DNA from: Nitrospinota bacterium
GTDB lineage: Bacteria; Nitrospinota_A; JADGAW01
Length of the DNA: 26,362 bases
Assembly (NCBI GenBank): GCA_015231815.1
Contig: JADGAW010000006.1
Span: 1-26,362, forward strand
Direction of reading: 5' to 3'
Shown: positions 15,048-23,675 of the stretch, in pieces
How the letters are laid out: every line of letters starts with the position of its first letter
Numbering within the stretch: position 1 is the stretch's first letter
Position numbers and translations under genes: made by a program
Notes under the pieces: generated by a model
What the model saw: the letters and a program-made list of their open reading frames with translations, nothing else
Database searches by the model: none
What the model was told of the DNA's origin: nothing

Positions 15048-16655
15048 CTATTCTATATTGTTGTCGTGCCAATTAACATATATTTTATCGAAATATTTTT
15101 CGTCTTTGAGAATATCTTCGGTGATAACAAATTCCTTATCGTAGTTCATATAATTGAGGGCATCAATGCCTTTTGTAAGGGTTCGAATAGCCTCAGTTAC
15201 CTGAATATTTTCTTTATCGGCATAATTCTTAATATATTTCTCGGCACTTTTATTAAAGGAGATGGTAATTCCCGTGTTGTTTTTAAAGGATTCAATAAAA
15301 TCCATAAAGGGAGAACGCTCCAACATTTTAAACAGTGAATCCTGAGGACTTTTACACAGTTTTGCATCAATAACCAACTCCTTGAAGTTACTTCCCGGAA
15401 GTTCAAACTGAAAATTCGTTAAGATATCTTCCCAGACACTTACCAATGCTCGTGCCCCTGTTTTACTTTTTTCTGCCTGTTGAGCAACATAATCGATAGC
15501 GTCGTCCTTAAATATAATGTCAATATCAAAAAGGGAAAATTCAAACTTATATTGCTCAAGAATGGAATCTTCCGTATTGGTCATAATCCTTACCAAGTCA
15601 TTTTTTGAAAGATGATTTACATAGGTTCTGATTGGAGCTCTTCCCACAAGTTCCGGTAATAAACCGAAACGAATATAATCGTCGGCATTTGCCTCTTTAT
15701 AATAGTTTCTCAGTTTTTCAGGTTTGGTTTTTTCAGTTTTAGGGGTGAAACCAACAACGGTAATACTTCCATCCTCTTTAATTCTCCCCGACTTCATGGA
15801 AACCCTCTTTTTAACCAATGACTCAAGGTTGTCAACGTTGCGTTGAAAAGAACCGCCAATGACAAAAAGGATATTTTCAGTATTGATGAGGTTTTCATCC
15901 TTTTTGGCAGCTCTGGTTCCCTTCTGAGCATCCATCATTTCTCTCATTTGAGATGCGGGTGAGTGGGGACTATCTATAGAAATTTGTTTTCTTTCAATGA
16001 GTTTTAATACTGCTCTCTGAAAACCTTCACGGGAAATATCATGCCCTATGAGTCCTCCTTCCTTTGCCTTTTTATCAATTTCATCAATGAAGATAAGACC
16101 TCCAAATTTGGTAATAAAGCCTGCTTTTTCCAGCTTTGTTTCTCCAGGAGCAAAATCCACCAACTCCCGAACCATATCTTCAGCATTTTTACCAACATAG
16201 CCTGCTTCTGTGTAGTCAGTTGCATCCACAATATTTGTCGGGATATCCAAGAGATCACCCAAAACTTCAACACAATAGGTTTTTCCTGAACCTGAAGGCC
16301 CGGCAATAATTGTATTTTTCTTTCTAAACCGTTTAATTTTAGGGTCATTTCCGTTCATATTTATTCTATGCACCATCTTAAAGTGGTATCCCGTTGCAAT
16401 AGCCAGCCTTTTCTTATAATCATCCTGTCCGATGACATATTTATCCAGATGTTGTTTAATTTCCTTTGGTGTTATTTCCTTATGGGTATAACCGTTTTTT
16501 CCCGTAAGCGATGCAAGTTTACTTTCAATATCTTTGTGAAAGAATTCCTCCGAATCAGATTTAGCATCCATATAGGCTTTTATCGCCTCATCCTGAGTAC
16601 AACCATATTTGTTCACAAGGTTGTTAATAAACTCCATCGGTACTTCAACTTTCAT
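15048..16655 (-). CDS. ClpX-like AAA+ unfoldase without zinc-binding domain
   Basis: A 535-residue ATPase of the ClpX/HslU clade. It has Walker A GPSGSGKT (119-126), the substrate-gripping pore loop GYVG (152-155) in the ClpX context YTEAGYVG, Walker B LIFIDE (187-192), the GLLPELVGR stretch with the arginine finger (331-339), and sensor 2 GAR (400-402). Differences from canonical ClpX (about 420 residues): the N-terminal four-cysteine zinc domain is replaced by a helical 60-residue segment, there is an insertion around 225-260, and the last about 95 residues are an extra domain. Where ClpX has the ClpP-docking IGF loop, this protein has VGF (301-303) after an insertion. It likely unfolds or remodels protein in the cytoplasm; whether it docks ClpP or works with the adjacent 630-residue protein is open. 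The start has no clear ribosome binding site; Met7 is an alternative. Confidence 0.85.
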   Translation of the reverse strand: MKVEVPMEFINNLVNKYGCTQDEAIKAYMDAKSDSEEFFHKDIESKLASLTGKNGYTHKEITPKEIKQHLDKYVIGQDDYKKRLAIATGYHFKMVHRINMNGNDPKIKRFRKKNTIIAGPSGSGKTYCVEVLGDLLDIPTNIVDATDYTEAGYVGKNAEDMVRELVDFAPGETKLEKAGFITKFGGLIFIDEIDKKAKEGGLIGHDISREGFQRAVLKLIERKQISIDSPHSPASQMREMMDAQKGTRAAKKDENLINTENILFVIGGSFQRNVDNLESLVKKRVSMKSGRIKEDGSITVVGFTPKTEKTKPEKLRNYYKEANADDYIRFGLLPELVGRAPIRTYVNHLSKNDLVRIMTNTEDSILEQYKFEFSLFDIDIIFKDDAIDYVAQQAEKSKTGARALVSVWEDILTNFQFELPGSNFKELVIDAKLCKSPQDSLFKMLERSPFMDFIESFKNNTGITISFNKSAEKYIKNYADKENIQVTEAIRTLTKGIDALNYMNYDKEFVITEDILKDEKYFDKIYVNWHDNNIE

Positions 16656-16760
16656 AGTTTTATATTTAGATTTTCAATTAAAGAAATTATATGTATGATT
16701 GAAAAAAATTATACCCAATTTTACCCCCTTTAAAGAGCTATTAAAAATTAAAAAGTTATT

Positions 16761-16789
16761 TTGCACTGCAGAGAATTTATTTTTATTGA
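16761..16789 (+). promoter_or_regulatory. Possible sigma-70 promoter for the coiled-coil methyltransferase gene
   Basis: TTGCAC at 16761-16766 and TATTGA at 16784-16789 are 17 bases apart, in the 263-base gap between the divergent ClpX-like and methyltransferase genes. The rest of this AT-rich gap shows no gene or RNA that I can support. The match is only moderate in a region where chance matches are common. Confidence 0.25.
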
Positions 16790-16918
16790 GACTTTTTGAG
16801 TCGGTTTTTATTTTCACAAGGTTACCTCAAAGCTTTACATGTCTTGTTATTAGCCCCTTTACAAGAGTTCCCTATGGTAAAATATTTTTCACCCAAAACA
16901 TCTCATTTAAGAGTCCCG

Positions 16919-18145
16919 ATGATAGAAGATAATAATCCTGAAATTGACCAAAAAGAAATAATTAAGAAAGTCGAAAAAATTGTTTCAGGTGAGTTAAATG
17001 CCCATGAGCAGGACTTCATTGATATCTCAAAGCAGTTTAACGAAAGGAACAAATTAACAAGCGAAATCAATAAGGTAAACTCCCTCTTGGATATTCTGGA
17101 AAAAGCGTCTAAGCCAAGAACGAAAATCCCTATGACCTTAGATCGCTTTCCTTTTAATAAAAGCAAAAAACTCCAATCGTTTATCTTAAAACTCTATGAG
17201 ATTATATTTAGAGAACAAAGGGAAATAAACTATTCCGTTCTTGAGAGTTTAAGAGCCTTCTACACTGTTTCTCAGGAGGTCTCTATTCTAAGAAATGAAG
17301 TAACGGCTTTAATTAAGAAAAACAACGACCTTTTTGCTCAGGTAAATTATCAAAGTCGTGAACTTGCAAAATACAGACAGACCTTCAAGAAAACTCCGTC
17401 ACAACAAGAGAACAACTCTCATTCAACAACTTCCGCTAAAACGATATCTGAACAAGAGGTTCCCTCTGACCCTGAAGCCATTGACATGGATTCTCTTTAC
17501 CTTAGTGCAATGGACACCTTTAGAGGCAGCAGAGAAGATATTATTGAAAGGGCACAGGTTTACCTTAAGTTTTTTAACGAAGCAAATGCCGGCACGAAGG
17601 AAAGACCCATTATTGATTTGGGGAGTGGAAGAGGTGAATTACTGGAAGTGTTAAAGAAATCCGGAAAGATAGCACGAGGAGTTGAACAAAACAAATATAT
17701 GCTCGCTGAATGTAAGCAGATGAATCTTGAGGTTATTGACCATGAAGCAATTGAATACCTCAATACATTACCTGATAACAGTGTTGGTGCAGTCACTGCT
17801 CTCCATTTAGTTGAACACCTGCCATTTAATGAGTTGTTGAATTTTTTAAAGGAGGTTCTGAGAGTTCTCCAAAACGACGGAGTGGCTATTTTTGAAACCC
17901 CAAACCCGGAGAATATCATTGTCAGCAGCTATACTTTCAACTTTGACCCTACCCACCTAAAACCAATACCTGCTGATTATCTGAAATTTCTTATGGAAAC
18001 CATAGGGTTTAGTTCCCCAGAAACGTTAAAACTCCATGAACCTGAAGAATCAAAAAGAATCAACGAAACAACAGAAACTGCAATCAGGGTAAACCATTTT
18101 TTTTATGGTGCTCAGGATTACGCTCTTGTTGCTTATAAAAAATAA
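16919..18145 (+). CDS. WbdD-like coiled-coil SAM methyltransferase (possible O-antigen chain terminator)
   Basis: A class I methyltransferase of 408 residues from ATG 16919, which opens directly into the polar helical region; in-frame starts at 16874 and 16796 would add up to 41 residues of poorly conserved-looking sequence. Residues 1-155 are charged helices with coiled-coil character. The catalytic domain has motif I DLGSGRGE (233-240), the acidic GVEQN (254-258), LHLVEHLPF (295-303), ETPNPENI (326-333) and DPTHLKP (343-349). This is the pattern of methyltransferases in ABC-exported O-antigen clusters, including WbdD, which caps the growing chain and sets its length. Unlike WbdD there is no kinase domain, so capping would be methylation alone. 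The nearby Wzt with a C-terminal sugar-binding domain supports this role, since such domains recognise the capped end. The acceptor sugar is unknown. Confidence 0.82.
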   Translation: MIEDNNPEIDQKEIIKKVEKIVSGELNAHEQDFIDISKQFNERNKLTSEINKVNSLLDILEKASKPRTKIPMTLDRFPFNKSKKLQSFILKLYEIIFREQREINYSVLESLRAFYTVSQEVSILRNEVTALIKKNNDLFAQVNYQSRELAKYRQTFKKTPSQQENNSHSTTSAKTISEQEVPSDPEAIDMDSLYLSAMDTFRGSREDIIERAQVYLKFFNEANAGTKERPIIDLGSGRGELLEVLKKSGKIARGVEQNKYMLAECKQMNLEVIDHEAIEYLNTLPDNSVGAVTALHLVEHLPFNELLNFLKEVLRVLQNDGVAIFETPNPENIIVSSYTFNFDPTHLKPIPADYLKFLMETIGFSSPETLKLHEPEESKRINETTETAIRVNHFFYGAQDYALVAYKK

Positions 18146-18163
18146 CGTTCTTTTAAGTTATTC

Positions 18164-20005
18164 TTAAACTGAGACCCCACTCTTTAAAAGTTCTTCTCTT
18201 CTTCTTTGTTGGGCTTCCACGATTTTACTTCTTAGTTGATTGTCGCTGAGAATCAAAAAAACCAATGCCGCCAGTTTTTTATAGTCTTTTTTTGTGGTAA
18301 AAATAATTCCAGCTTCCCCAAGCACCGGAGCTGTCTTATTTTTATACGCTAAAAGAGGAACGTTAAACCACATTGCGTCAACCAATGAAACAGGAAAGTC
18401 CTCTTTCTCACTCATGCTCCAGAAAAGGTGTGCAGTACGAAAATAAGAATGCAAATCTTCGAGTGAAGCGTTTCCTGCAAAAATTACTGAATCAGATATA
18501 TTCAAAACATTACTTTTTGTAACAAGGGACTGATATGTTTCCTTAGATGCAACATTTCCTGCAATAATTAAACGTGAAAGACAATCCATGCTGTGATAAT
18601 GACTAAATCCCTCTAATAAATCCTCCAATTTATTTTCCTTTTCAATTTCCCCAACAAAGAGAATATTTCTTTTACCATCCTGTAAAGCTTCCATCAACTC
18701 AACATTAGGTTTTAAATCCCATTTTGCTGCATTTACTAGATTAGATGACGAGAAAGACTTCTCCCCGTTAAAGCTTTTTTCTTTATCAAAAAGACCTAGC
18801 GTTAAACAGTAACCTTCAATTGCTTTTTCCCAACGTGCATATGTATCAACATACTGTTTTCCTTTTTTACCTGCTTCATCAAGAAGGTCTGCCTCAGAAG
18901 CATCAAGCTTTTCAAAAAGATTTACCCACTCATCCTTCTCGGCTGCAAGCCACCCACCTTGACAGCGTCTCGTAACAATTGCCGTTGCAAGGCAGTCCCT
19001 ATGAACAATAACAGGTCGTTCCCTTAACCAAGCCTCCATCATTACCCGGGAATAACTTTCATTTACTGAAGGGTGGGAAAGGAAAAGAGTATTTTTTAAC
19101 AACCAATTTTTTTCCTCTTCTGAAACCAGTCCTAAATCAACAATACCATTCACTTCATCATGTACCGGCATTTTCCCTGGACCTGCAAAAACAATCTTTA
19201 AGGTGCTGGTAGGGTTATTGTTTAAAAATTCTTTATAAACATCAATAATAAAAAGAGTGTTTTTATTTACATCCCTTCTTCCCAAAAGTAACGTAAATCG
19301 GTTACCAACTTTTTTTCGTAACCTTTGTTCCTCAACTACAGGTAAATCATCAGCAAGATGCAGTTCAACACCACCTCCGACAACTGTTCCTTTATGTAAC
19401 ATTGCCGGACCATAAAGCTTGGAGGCAACTTCTTTCTCCCCGTCAGATAAAAAGAGAAGTCCCTTAGCTTTTCTGAAAATTTCTGCAACCTGCGGAAGAT
19501 ATGCATACCATTCATCATGTAAGGCAGGAAGCAAGAATGCTTTATGAGGAAGCGCATTCATTCCAGCGATAGTTACTCCATAAAAATAGGTAACAAATAA
19601 AATTGAATCATATTTTTTTTCATTCTCTACCAGATAATTTATCAGGTTGGTTGAATGAATATTCTCGCGAATAAAGTCTTCAGCTATTGTTTTCGAAACG
19701 GGAGAAATCTCAGGTCGAAAATCGTTACGGGATACAGAGAGTATTTTTTTATTGGCGAAATGAAACTCATAGGTGTTACGAATATCAACGTTAAAACGCC
19801 TGATTAGAATATCATCCTGCATAGTTTCTCCTTCAGGGTAATGATTAATGTTCCAATCTTCCTGAAACGCTTTACAGCAGGTTGTAAAAACTTCTACATG
19901 AATACCTTTCTTAACAAGCTCAACAGCAAGGTTCCACGTATGCTGCTCTGCTCCCCCCTTAATCTCTTTTCCAAACCAAGGGATGACAATTGCAATGGAT
20001 TTCAT
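18164..20005 (-). CDS. GT4-type glycosyltransferase with an extra C-terminal GT-B half domain
   Basis: A 613-residue enzyme. Residues 1-400 are a complete GT-B glycosyltransferase of the GT4 type: acceptor-side loop FGKEIKGGAEQH (11-22), GRRDVNKN (242-249) in the donor domain, and the EX7E pair Glu316/Glu324 (NESYSRVMMEA). After a serine-rich linker (410-425), residues 430-613 repeat a donor-binding half domain: ILFVGEIEKENKLEDLLEGF, LIIAGN, and an EX7D version of the motif (Glu535, Asp543). So it is one and a half transferases. The second half lacks its own acceptor domain and may be regulatory, or may share the first. It would transfer a sugar from a nucleotide or lipid-linked donor to the growing polysaccharide at the cytoplasmic membrane face. 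The gene converges on the methyltransferase gene and diverges from the next GT4. Confidence 0.85.
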   Translation of the reverse strand: MKSIAIVIPWFGKEIKGGAEQHTWNLAVELVKKGIHVEVFTTCCKAFQEDWNINHYPEGETMQDDILIRRFNVDIRNTYEFHFANKKILSVSRNDFRPEISPVSKTIAEDFIRENIHSTNLINYLVENEKKYDSILFVTYFYGVTIAGMNALPHKAFLLPALHDEWYAYLPQVAEIFRKAKGLLFLSDGEKEVASKLYGPAMLHKGTVVGGGVELHLADDLPVVEEQRLRKKVGNRFTLLLGRRDVNKNTLFIIDVYKEFLNNNPTSTLKIVFAGPGKMPVHDEVNGIVDLGLVSEEEKNWLLKNTLFLSHPSVNESYSRVMMEAWLRERPVIVHRDCLATAIVTRRCQGGWLAAEKDEWVNLFEKLDASEADLLDEAGKKGKQYVDTYARWEKAIEGYCLTLGLFDKEKSFNGEKSFSSSNLVNAAKWDLKPNVELMEALQDGKRNILFVGEIEKENKLEDLLEGFSHYHSMDCLSRLIIAGNVASKETYQSLVTKSNVLNISDSVIFAGNASLEDLHSYFRTAHLFWSMSEKEDFPVSLVDAMWFNVPLLAYKNKTAPVLGEAGIIFTTKKDYKKLAALVFLILSDNQLRSKIVEAQQRRREELLKSGVSV

Positions 20006-20165
20006 AATAATTTCTTATATTAAAAGGGAGAAGGCAGATCAATTCTATAATATGTGTTCCAATGAATGGAGCGGGCTATTTTATCAAAAGATATTCATCT
20101 TTATTGGTATGCTGCTTATGTAAAGTCATGAGACAATGAGAAAAAACCTTAAACAATGAAGTTGA

Positions 20166-21386
20166 ATGCCGAAAATTTTAATTGATGCATGTAAATTAAC
20201 CGATTCTTCAGTAAAGGACGGATGTTATCGATACACCAAAGAATTAGTTAAAGGTTTGCAAAAATCCTCAATTCCTTCTGATGTTGAGGTTGATTTATTT
20301 GTTTTTGACAAAATCATTCGATTACAGGATTATAACGATAAAGAAAATGGTGCACCTAATCAGGAAAAGGTGAAGAGTGAAGAAAAATCCTTCATAAAAA
20401 TTATTAAAGAAATGTTTTCCGGAATTTCACTATTTCGTAACATGTATTCAAAACTAAAAATCCTTTTCTGGAGTCTGAAATTCAAAGAATACGATATTGT
20501 TCATATAGCTTTACCAGCTCATTATTATCTTTATGCTCCTGTTGTACCCTTTTCTTCAACAAAGATTATCGTTACTGTTCACGACCTCACAACAATAACG
20601 TTTCCTCAGTTTCATGAAGAAATGAATATTAAACAACATAATGAAGGGTATAAATTTTTAACCAAACATGCTGACGCTATTATTACAGACTCGCTTTCTA
20701 CAAAAAATGACTTTCTCAGCCATTTTTCTTATGACACAAATAACGTTTTTTCAATCCATCTCGGTTTTAATCGTAATATTTTTCATACAATTAATGAAAA
20801 TGAAACAATTCAAAATGTACAAGAAAAGTATCAGATTCAATCTCCTTACATATTAAGTATTGGCACAATTGAGCCGAGAAAAAACCTTCTTAAAAGCATT
20901 CAGGCATATAACCGCTTAGTGAAAAATCACCCAGATGTATCGGTAAACTTTGTATTAATTGGTCAAACAGGATGGAATAGCTCTGAGATATTGAATGAAA
21001 TTTACAAAAACAAGGAAAGAATTCAGCTTCTGGGTTTTGTTCCTGATGAAGATTTAGCCCCTCTCTATAATGGTGCTTTATTTTTTTGTTATGCTTCTTT
21101 TTATGAAGGTTTTGGACTTCCCCTCCTTGAGTCAATTGCATGTGAAACACCGGTTATTTATGGCAACAACAGTTCAATGCCGGAAGTTGTCGGCGAGTGT
21201 GGATTAGGCGTTCATTCCAATGATATTAATGATATTTATGAAAAGATGGAACACATGACCTTAGACGATACATTAAGAGGTAAATTAAAGGAAAAATGTG
21301 CGAATCAGGCAAGCACGTTTAGCTGGGAGTTGTGTGCAAAAGAAACATTTCATGTATATCAAAAGGTTTTACCTAACAGAGAGTAA
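20166..21386 (+). CDS. GT4 family glycosyltransferase (mannosyltransferase-like)
   Basis: A 406-residue GT-B enzyme of normal GT4 length. N-terminal LIDACKLTDSSVKDGCYRYT (5-24) is the acceptor-side beginning. HDLTTITFPQFH (139-150) is typical of mannosyl- and rhamnosyltransferases of O-antigen clusters. Donor-domain motifs are GTIEPRKN (233-240), LIGQTGW (264-270), LGFVPDEDL (289-297) and the EX7E pair Glu314/Glu322 in EGFGLPLLE. It probably adds a sugar to undecaprenyl-linked O-antigen intermediates in the cytoplasm; donor and linkage cannot be told from sequence. Start ATG 20166 is preceded by only a weak GAAG. It is divergently arranged with the 613-residue transferase (160-base gap) and converges on wzt over a 19-base gap holding an inverted repeat. 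Confidence 0.9.
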   Translation: MPKILIDACKLTDSSVKDGCYRYTKELVKGLQKSSIPSDVEVDLFVFDKIIRLQDYNDKENGAPNQEKVKSEEKSFIKIIKEMFSGISLFRNMYSKLKILFWSLKFKEYDIVHIALPAHYYLYAPVVPFSSTKIIVTVHDLTTITFPQFHEEMNIKQHNEGYKFLTKHADAIITDSLSTKNDFLSHFSYDTNNVFSIHLGFNRNIFHTINENETIQNVQEKYQIQSPYILSIGTIEPRKNLLKSIQAYNRLVKNHPDVSVNFVLIGQTGWNSSEILNEIYKNKERIQLLGFVPDEDLAPLYNGALFFCYASFYEGFGLPLLESIACETPVIYGNNSSMPEVVGECGLGVHSNDINDIYEKMEHMTLDDTLRGKLKEKCANQASTFSWELCAKETFHVYQKVLPNRE

Positions 21387-21407
21387 GCTCTTACTCAAAA
21401 ACCTTTT
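21361..21407. terminator. Nested inverted repeat between convergent genes (likely bidirectional terminator)
   Basis: An inner 7-bp stem, GAGTAAG (21381-21387) with CTTACTC (21390-21396), lies inside an outer 10-bp perfect pair, AAAAGGTTTT (21361-21370) with AAAACCTTTT (21398-21407). It covers the last codons of the GT4 gene, the 19-base gap and the last bases of wzt. Position between two converging genes fits a two-way terminator; the T runs are short, so efficiency is uncertain. Confidence 0.5.
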
Positions 21408-22656
21408 ACTTCATGGGAGCAGAAAAAGTTTTAATACTTGAACTTATCGGGAGTGAAGCAACTCCGATAAAATTGTAGGAATTGTTAGGAACTATTGTAA
21501 AGATAAGAGCTTTATCAAGCCAATCATAGTTACTTTTGATATGTGAGTCTGCTGCATGAACAGCAAGAGTTATCGAGTAACTTCCACTCCCAAGGTTGAA
21601 ATCAATTTCAAAAATCACCTCAATGATTTCACCAGCCTGAGGAGAAATTTTTTCCTGTGATAGATGATAGGTGCTTGTGCCGAAAACATCGTTTCCCAAT
21701 CTGTCACGAATAAGAATTCCCACGGTGGGTTCCTCAATCGCTTTGTTAAATTTCACCTGACACCTCACTATTGCTTTTTCGCCAACCCTAAAAGTATCTA
21801 TGGAATTTCCTTTTTGGTTGGTTAATGTAACTGAGGTAATGTTTGCTTCCTGATTGCCGGAACGGGTAATGGTCTTTCCAACTTGGTTCTTTGATTGCTG
21901 AATGTTTTCTTCTTCTCTGCTGGCAATTAACGCATTATAGTAATCGAGAACATCATCCGGGGTTCCATCTTTTTCAACACCTCCGTTATGCAGCAATATT
22001 GCCCTGTTACAAAGAGTTTTAACGGCAGCAGGATCATGTGAGACAAAAAATGTCGTAACTCCCTCTTTTTGAAAACTTCTGATTCTTTCTATTGATTTAT
22101 GCTGAAAATAGGTGTCACCAACAGAAAGTGCTTCATCAACAATGAGAATATCTGGACGGGTTGCAGTAGCGACACTGAAGGCAAGCCGCATCTTCATCCC
22201 ATCAGAATACGTTCTTAAGGGCTGTTCCATATAATCCTTTAACTCAGAAAACTCTTCAATTTCCGGTAATAAACCGTCAATTTCTTTCATATTAAGACCT
22301 GTAAGCTGACATGCCATTCTTGCGTTTTGTCTCCCGGAAAAATTTTCATGGAACCCCATTCCCAACTCAAGAAGGGCAGCGACTTTGCCGTTTATCTCAA
22401 CAGTTCCTGATGTTGCCTGAGTGGTACCGGTTAATATTTTCAAGAGGGTGCTTTTTCCTGCGCCGTTTTGTCCAATAATGCCAATGGTTTCCCCTGACTC
22501 TATTTCTACGTTAATATTGTTTAGAACCCAGTGGGGGTCATGGGTAACTATTCTCCCCAAGCTGAAAAGCTCAACTATTTTCTTTACTTTACTGGGAAAC
22601 AACTTATACTTCTTGCTTAAGTTTTTTACCCTAATATTGCCACCTTTACAACTCAT
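21406..22656 (-). CDS. wzt: O-antigen ABC exporter ATPase Wzt with C-terminal sugar-binding domain
   Basis: A 416-residue protein with ATG at 22656, overlapping the end of wzm by 11 bases; longer forms from 22719 would run deep into wzm. The nucleotide-binding domain has Walker A GQNGAGKST (62-70), signature TYSDGMKMRL (149-158; D in place of the usual S/G before GM), Walker B LIVDEALSVGD (171-181) and the switch His in VSHD (205-208). Residues 270-416 are a beta-sandwich like the Wzt C-terminal domain that binds the non-reducing terminal modification of the polysaccharide (VGILIRDRLGNDVFGT; GSGSYSITLAVH). It drives ATP-dependent export of lipid-linked O-antigen across the inner membrane with Wzm. 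Presence of this domain implies a terminally capped polymer, and the window holds methyltransferases that could cap it. Confidence 0.94.
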   Translation of the reverse strand: MSCKGGNIRVKNLSKKYKLFPSKVKKIVELFSLGRIVTHDPHWVLNNINVEIESGETIGIIGQNGAGKSTLLKILTGTTQATSGTVEINGKVAALLELGMGFHENFSGRQNARMACQLTGLNMKEIDGLLPEIEEFSELKDYMEQPLRTYSDGMKMRLAFSVATATRPDILIVDEALSVGDTYFQHKSIERIRSFQKEGVTTFFVSHDPAAVKTLCNRAILLHNGGVEKDGTPDDVLDYYNALIASREEENIQQSKNQVGKTITRSGNQEANITSVTLTNQKGNSIDTFRVGEKAIVRCQVKFNKAIEEPTVGILIRDRLGNDVFGTSTYHLSQEKISPQAGEIIEVIFEIDFNLGSGSYSITLAVHAADSHIKSNYDWLDKALIFTIVPNNSYNFIGVASLPISSSIKTFSAPMK

Positions 22657-23443
22657 CGACAATCTCACCGGAAAAGTGTTTATAAAAGAAAAAGCATACA
22701 ACAGGAGTGAAGAACGCAAGAACTATTTGAAAAGAAAAATCAGACCAGACCGGATATTCCGAGAATAAGATTATTTTTTGATAGGAAGCAACCAAAGGAG
22801 CTAATGGATTAAGTCTCAAAATTAATTCTTTTATTGGCTCTGGAAGAATTGAAATTGGGTAAACAACTGGTGTCAACCAAAACCAGAACTGAAGAACAAT
22901 TCCTGTTAAAGGTCCAATATCTCTGAAAAAAACATTCAATATTCCCAGCAAAAAGCCCAAACCCAAAGCAAAAGCCTGCTGAAGTAAAAGCAAGGGGAAA
23001 ATTGTCAAAATCACCCACCCGGGAAAATTCCCTGTTACGATAAGAACAATCATAAAAAGAGAAAAAATAATCAGAAAATTCACAAAGGTACTGAACAAAA
23101 CAATGAGCAGTAAACTTGCATGAGGGAACTTACTTTTTTTGATTAAATTTGAATGCTCCAGAAAAACTGTCTGCCCTTTAAGAACTGTTTCAGAAAAAAA
23201 AGACCAGCAAATAACGCCTATACAAATAAAAAAACCGTACCCCATGGTTGAAGTCACCTCAGGCAAGCGAGTTTTCATTACCTGAGAAAAAATAACCGTG
23301 TAAATTAAAATCAAGGCAAGAGGCGTAATAATAGCCCATAAACTGCCAAGAATAGAACCAAGATGCTTTCCCATAAAGTCTCGGTACACCATTCCCACGA
23401 TAAAAGACCTGAATTGCCAAAGTGAGCGGATAAGATTTGTCAT
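22646..23443 (-). CDS. wzm: O-antigen ABC exporter permease Wzm
   Basis: A 265-residue ABC-2 type inner-membrane permease, the usual Wzm length. It opens with the amphipathic interfacial segment (LIRSLWQFRSFIVGMVYRDF) and the GSILGSLWAIITPL stretch, followed by about six membrane helices and the conserved FRDIGPLTGIVLQFWFWLTP region near residues 175-195. With Wzt it forms the channel for undecaprenyl-diphosphate-linked polysaccharide. Its stop codon overlaps the wzt start, which is the common wzm-wzt arrangement and supports translational coupling. No Shine-Dalgarno sequence is evident before ATG 23443. The 232-base gap upstream, toward the methyltransferase gene, contains a short imperfect hairpin (23529-23548) and probably the wzm promoter. 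Confidence 0.94.
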   Translation of the reverse strand: MTNLIRSLWQFRSFIVGMVYRDFMGKHLGSILGSLWAIITPLALILIYTVIFSQVMKTRLPEVTSTMGYGFFICIGVICWSFFSETVLKGQTVFLEHSNLIKKSKFPHASLLLIVLFSTFVNFLIIFSLFMIVLIVTGNFPGWVILTIFPLLLLQQAFALGLGFLLGILNVFFRDIGPLTGIVLQFWFWLTPVVYPISILPEPIKELILRLNPLAPLVASYQKIILFSEYPVWSDFSFQIVLAFFTPVVCFFFYKHFSGEIVDEL

Positions 23444-23675
23444 ATAAAAGATTAATCAGTAGGGAGAAAAAACAAAGAGAAATTGTTTACTGTTATATGA
23501 AAATGTTCTCGACATTCATTAACGTTTTAATAAAGGGAAGCCCTTATTCATGAGTAATTGAAGCTTTACCGTCACAAATTATATCAAAGAAAATATTATG
23601 CCCCTATTAAGCAAGCTTTGCTCATTGCCCTTCAGGATTTCACCAGTCTTAAAATCTTGAGACTATTTTTTGCTC

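Noticed and set aside
15651..15666. The 16-base string TTCCGGTAATAAACCG occurs here and again at 22261-22276.
   Set aside because: Both copies encode GLLPE on the minus strand, in unrelated proteins (the ClpX-like protein and Wzt); shared amino acids and codon choice explain it better than a repeat element.
18152..18168. TTTAAG/CTTAAA small hairpin between the convergent methyltransferase and glycosyltransferase genes.
   Set aside because: All-AT-rich 6-bp stem in AT-rich DNA is expected by chance; no useful T run follows.
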